Shown here: positions 62,641 to 64,000 of the stretch, piece after piece | Layout: each line of letters begins with the position of its first letter | Numbering within the stretch: the first letter of the stretch is position 1 | Assembly (NCBI RefSeq): GCF_947493565.1 | Contig: NZ_CANLRG010000001.1 | Coordinates: forward strand, 248,001-312,000 | Length of the DNA: 64,000 nucleotides | Direction: 5' to 3' | DNA from: an uncultured Lutibacter sp. | GTDB taxonomy: Bacteria; Bacteroidota; Bacteroidia; Flavobacteriales; Flavobacteriaceae | The notes under the pieces: model-generated | Databases searched by the model: none | Told to the model about the DNA's origin: nothing | The model's input: only the letters and a program-made list of their open reading frames with translations | Made by a program: the position numbers and the translations under genes

Positions 62641-63567
62641 ATGAAATTTCCGCGTAAATACAGTTTACAAGAAATCGCAGAATTAATTGATGTTGACTTT
62701 GTAGGCTCATCACATTTTCCTGTTTTAGGATTTAATGAGATTCATGTAGTAGAAGAAGGAGATATCGTTTTTGTAGATCATCCTAAATATTACGATAAAG
62801 CGCTACAATCAAAAGCTTCAGTGGTTTTAATAAATAAAAAAGTAGATTGCCCAAAAGGTAAAGCCTTGTTAATTTCAAATGATCCTTTTTCAGATTTTAA
62901 TAAATTGACAAAATATTTTAATCCATTCAAATCAACAGATTCTTCGATAGCTATTACAGCCAAGATTGGAGCCAATACTATTATTCAACCAAATGTCTTT
63001 TTAGGAAACAATGTTATAATAGGTGAAAATTGTGTCATCCATCCCAATGTAACTATTTATGATGATGTGGTAATTGGGAATAATGTGACCATTCATTCTG
63101 GAAGTATTTTAGGAGCTGATGCATTTTATTATAAGAAAAGACCTAATGGTTATGATAAATTATTATCAAGTGGATCTGTAATCATTGAAAATAATGTTGA
63201 TATTGGAGCTTTATGTACAATTGACAGAGGAGTATCAGGAAACACCACTATAAAAAAAGGAACTAAAATTGATAATCAGGTTCAAATAGGTCATGATACT
63301 ATTATTGGAGAAAACTGTTTGATTGCTTCACAAACTGGAATTGCTGGTTGTGTAGTTGTGGAAGATAATGTTACAATTTGGGGACAAGTAGGTACTAATA
63401 GTGGAATTACTATTGGTGAAAAGGCAGTAATATTAGGTCAAACTGGTGTAACAAAATCAGTTAAAGGCGGTCATACTTATTTTGGAACACCTGTTGAAGA
63501 GTCTAGAAAAAAGTTAAAGGAAATGGCTGAAATAAAGCAGCTAATAAAAAATCAAAAAAAAATCTAA
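62641..63567 (+). CDS. LpxD-like N-acyltransferase, second copy
   Basis: 308 residues. LpxD layout: an N-terminal domain (1-100) with VEEGDIVFVDHPKYYDKAL, then hexapeptide repeats (about 100-285) with His in QIGHDTIIG and DIGALCTIDRG. It is shorter than the lpxD at 58836 (343 aa) and clearly diverged. It may use a different acyl chain or sugar nucleotide. 7 bp after efp. Confidence 0.9.
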   Translation: MKFPRKYSLQEIAELIDVDFVGSSHFPVLGFNEIHVVEEGDIVFVDHPKYYDKALQSKASVVLINKKVDCPKGKALLISNDPFSDFNKLTKYFNPFKSTDSSIAITAKIGANTIIQPNVFLGNNVIIGENCVIHPNVTIYDDVVIGNNVTIHSGSILGADAFYYKKRPNGYDKLLSSGSVIIENNVDIGALCTIDRGVSGNTTIKKGTKIDNQVQIGHDTIIGENCLIASQTGIAGCVVVEDNVTIWGQVGTNSGITIGEKAVILGQTGVTKSVKGGHTYFGTPVEESRKKLKEMAEIKQLIKNQKKI

Positions 63568-63595
63568 TTTTTTTCAGATAGAAGATATAAAAAAT

Positions 63596-63603
63596 TACAT
63601 TTG
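63596..63603 (+). promoter_or_regulatory. Bacteroidota promoter motif (TACATTTG) for sucD
   Basis: TACATTTG, 35 bp before the sucD start codon. Confidence 0.6.
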
Positions 63604-63638
63604 TAATTAGTTTATAATTTTAATATAAAATCACACTA

Positions 63639-64000
63639 ATGAGCGTTTTAGTTAATAAAAATTCAAATATTATAGTACAAGGATTTACAGGTGGTGAAGG
63701 TACTTTTCACGCATCTCAAATGATTGAATATGGAACCAATGTTGTGGGAGGTGTTACACCAGGTAAAGGAGGACAAACTCACCTGGATAAACCTGTTTTT
63801 AATACGGTTCAAGATGCAGTTGATAAAGTACAAGCAGATACTTCAATTATTTTTGTACCACCTGCATTTGCAGCTGATGCAATTATGGAAGCTGCTGCTG
63901 CTGGAATAAAAGTAATTATTTGTATTACTGAAGGTATTCCTGTTGCAGACATGGTTAAAGTGAAAGCCTATATTGACAATAAAGACTGCAGACTTGTAGG
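63639..64000 (+). CDS. sucD: Succinate-CoA ligase alpha subunit, 3'-truncated by window edge
   Basis: TCA-cycle enzyme subunit. About 120 residues are visible from ATG 63639: [20 protein letters not shown] (CoA-binding start), [23 protein letters not shown], and [17 protein letters not shown] with [11 protein letters not shown]. The family has about 290 residues, so the phosphohistidine part lies beyond the window. Confidence 0.95.
   Translation, partial: MSVLVNKNSNIIVQGFTGGEGTFHASQMIEYGTNVVGGVTPGKGGQTHLDKPVFNTVQDAVDKVQADTSIIFVPPAFAADAIMEAAAAGIKVIICITEGIPVADMVKVKAYIDNKDCRLV

Overview
The window is AT-rich chromosomal DNA from a member of the Bacteroidota, most likely a (marine) Flavobacteriaceae. 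Three things support this: the promoters follow the Bacteroidota -7 consensus TAnnTTTG, lpxC is fused to fabZ, and PorX (type IX secretion regulator), DUF6495, the HU-related protein and the characteristic flavobacterial repeats are all present. The genus cannot be fixed from sequence reading alone.

Region 1 (1-33,076) is a large surface-polysaccharide locus read almost entirely on the + strand. It starts with the 3' part of gmd and with fcl (GDP-fucose branch). Between and after these lies a repeat-rich stretch with a GIY-YIG nuclease gene, a 102-bp tandem array, a HU-related gene, a possible 41-residue membrane peptide and a possible small RNA. From 4,632 onward come nine GT-A (GT2-like) and six GT-B glycosyltransferases. 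Interspersed are a cupin/methyltransferase/aminotransferase trio (probable N-methylated amino sugar), two sulfotransferases, a hexapeptide acyltransferase, a PIG-L deacetylase, neuA-neuB-neuC (CMP-sialic-acid-type sugar), a Wzy/ligase-type polymerase, a CapK-like adenylating enzyme, and finally a polyprenyl-phosphate sugar-1-phosphate transferase that would start each repeat unit. No flippase (Wzx) or export proteins (Wza/Wzc) are in the window. They presumably lie upstream of position 1.

Region 2 (33,300-50,500) is housekeeping: a DUF4105 membrane protein, a YheT-type hydrolase, pssA, and a minus-strand operon kdsD-tatC-CMD protein-lptB-glsA. These are followed by recQ, a nucleoside-recognition membrane protein, a ZIP transporter with a methyltransferase, a THUMP RNA methyltransferase, a secreted basic protein and priA. 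Several genes serve the outer envelope (kdsD for Kdo, lptB for LPS export).

Region 3 (50,600-64,000) holds rpsF-rpsR-rplI, a degenerate 3' remnant of a TonB-dependent receptor gene, DUF6495, a sirtuin and a SpoU methyltransferase. Next come a minus-strand porX-tsaE-ald-DUF4258 group and a + strand lipid A run: HD hydrolase, lpxD, lpxC/fabZ, lpxA, efp, a second lpxD-like gene and the start of sucD.

The most notable observations are these. Two unrelated repeat families occur. One flanks a GIY-YIG nuclease gene and expands into a 102-bp array. The other (31-32 bp, eight units) supplies the stop codon of one glycosyltransferase gene and the start codon of the next. priA has no ATG/GTG/TTG at the conserved N-terminus and probably starts at ATT. 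RecQ and the sirtuin both lack the usual zinc cysteines. An uncharacterised small transcript may lie between the HU gene and the glycosyltransferases.
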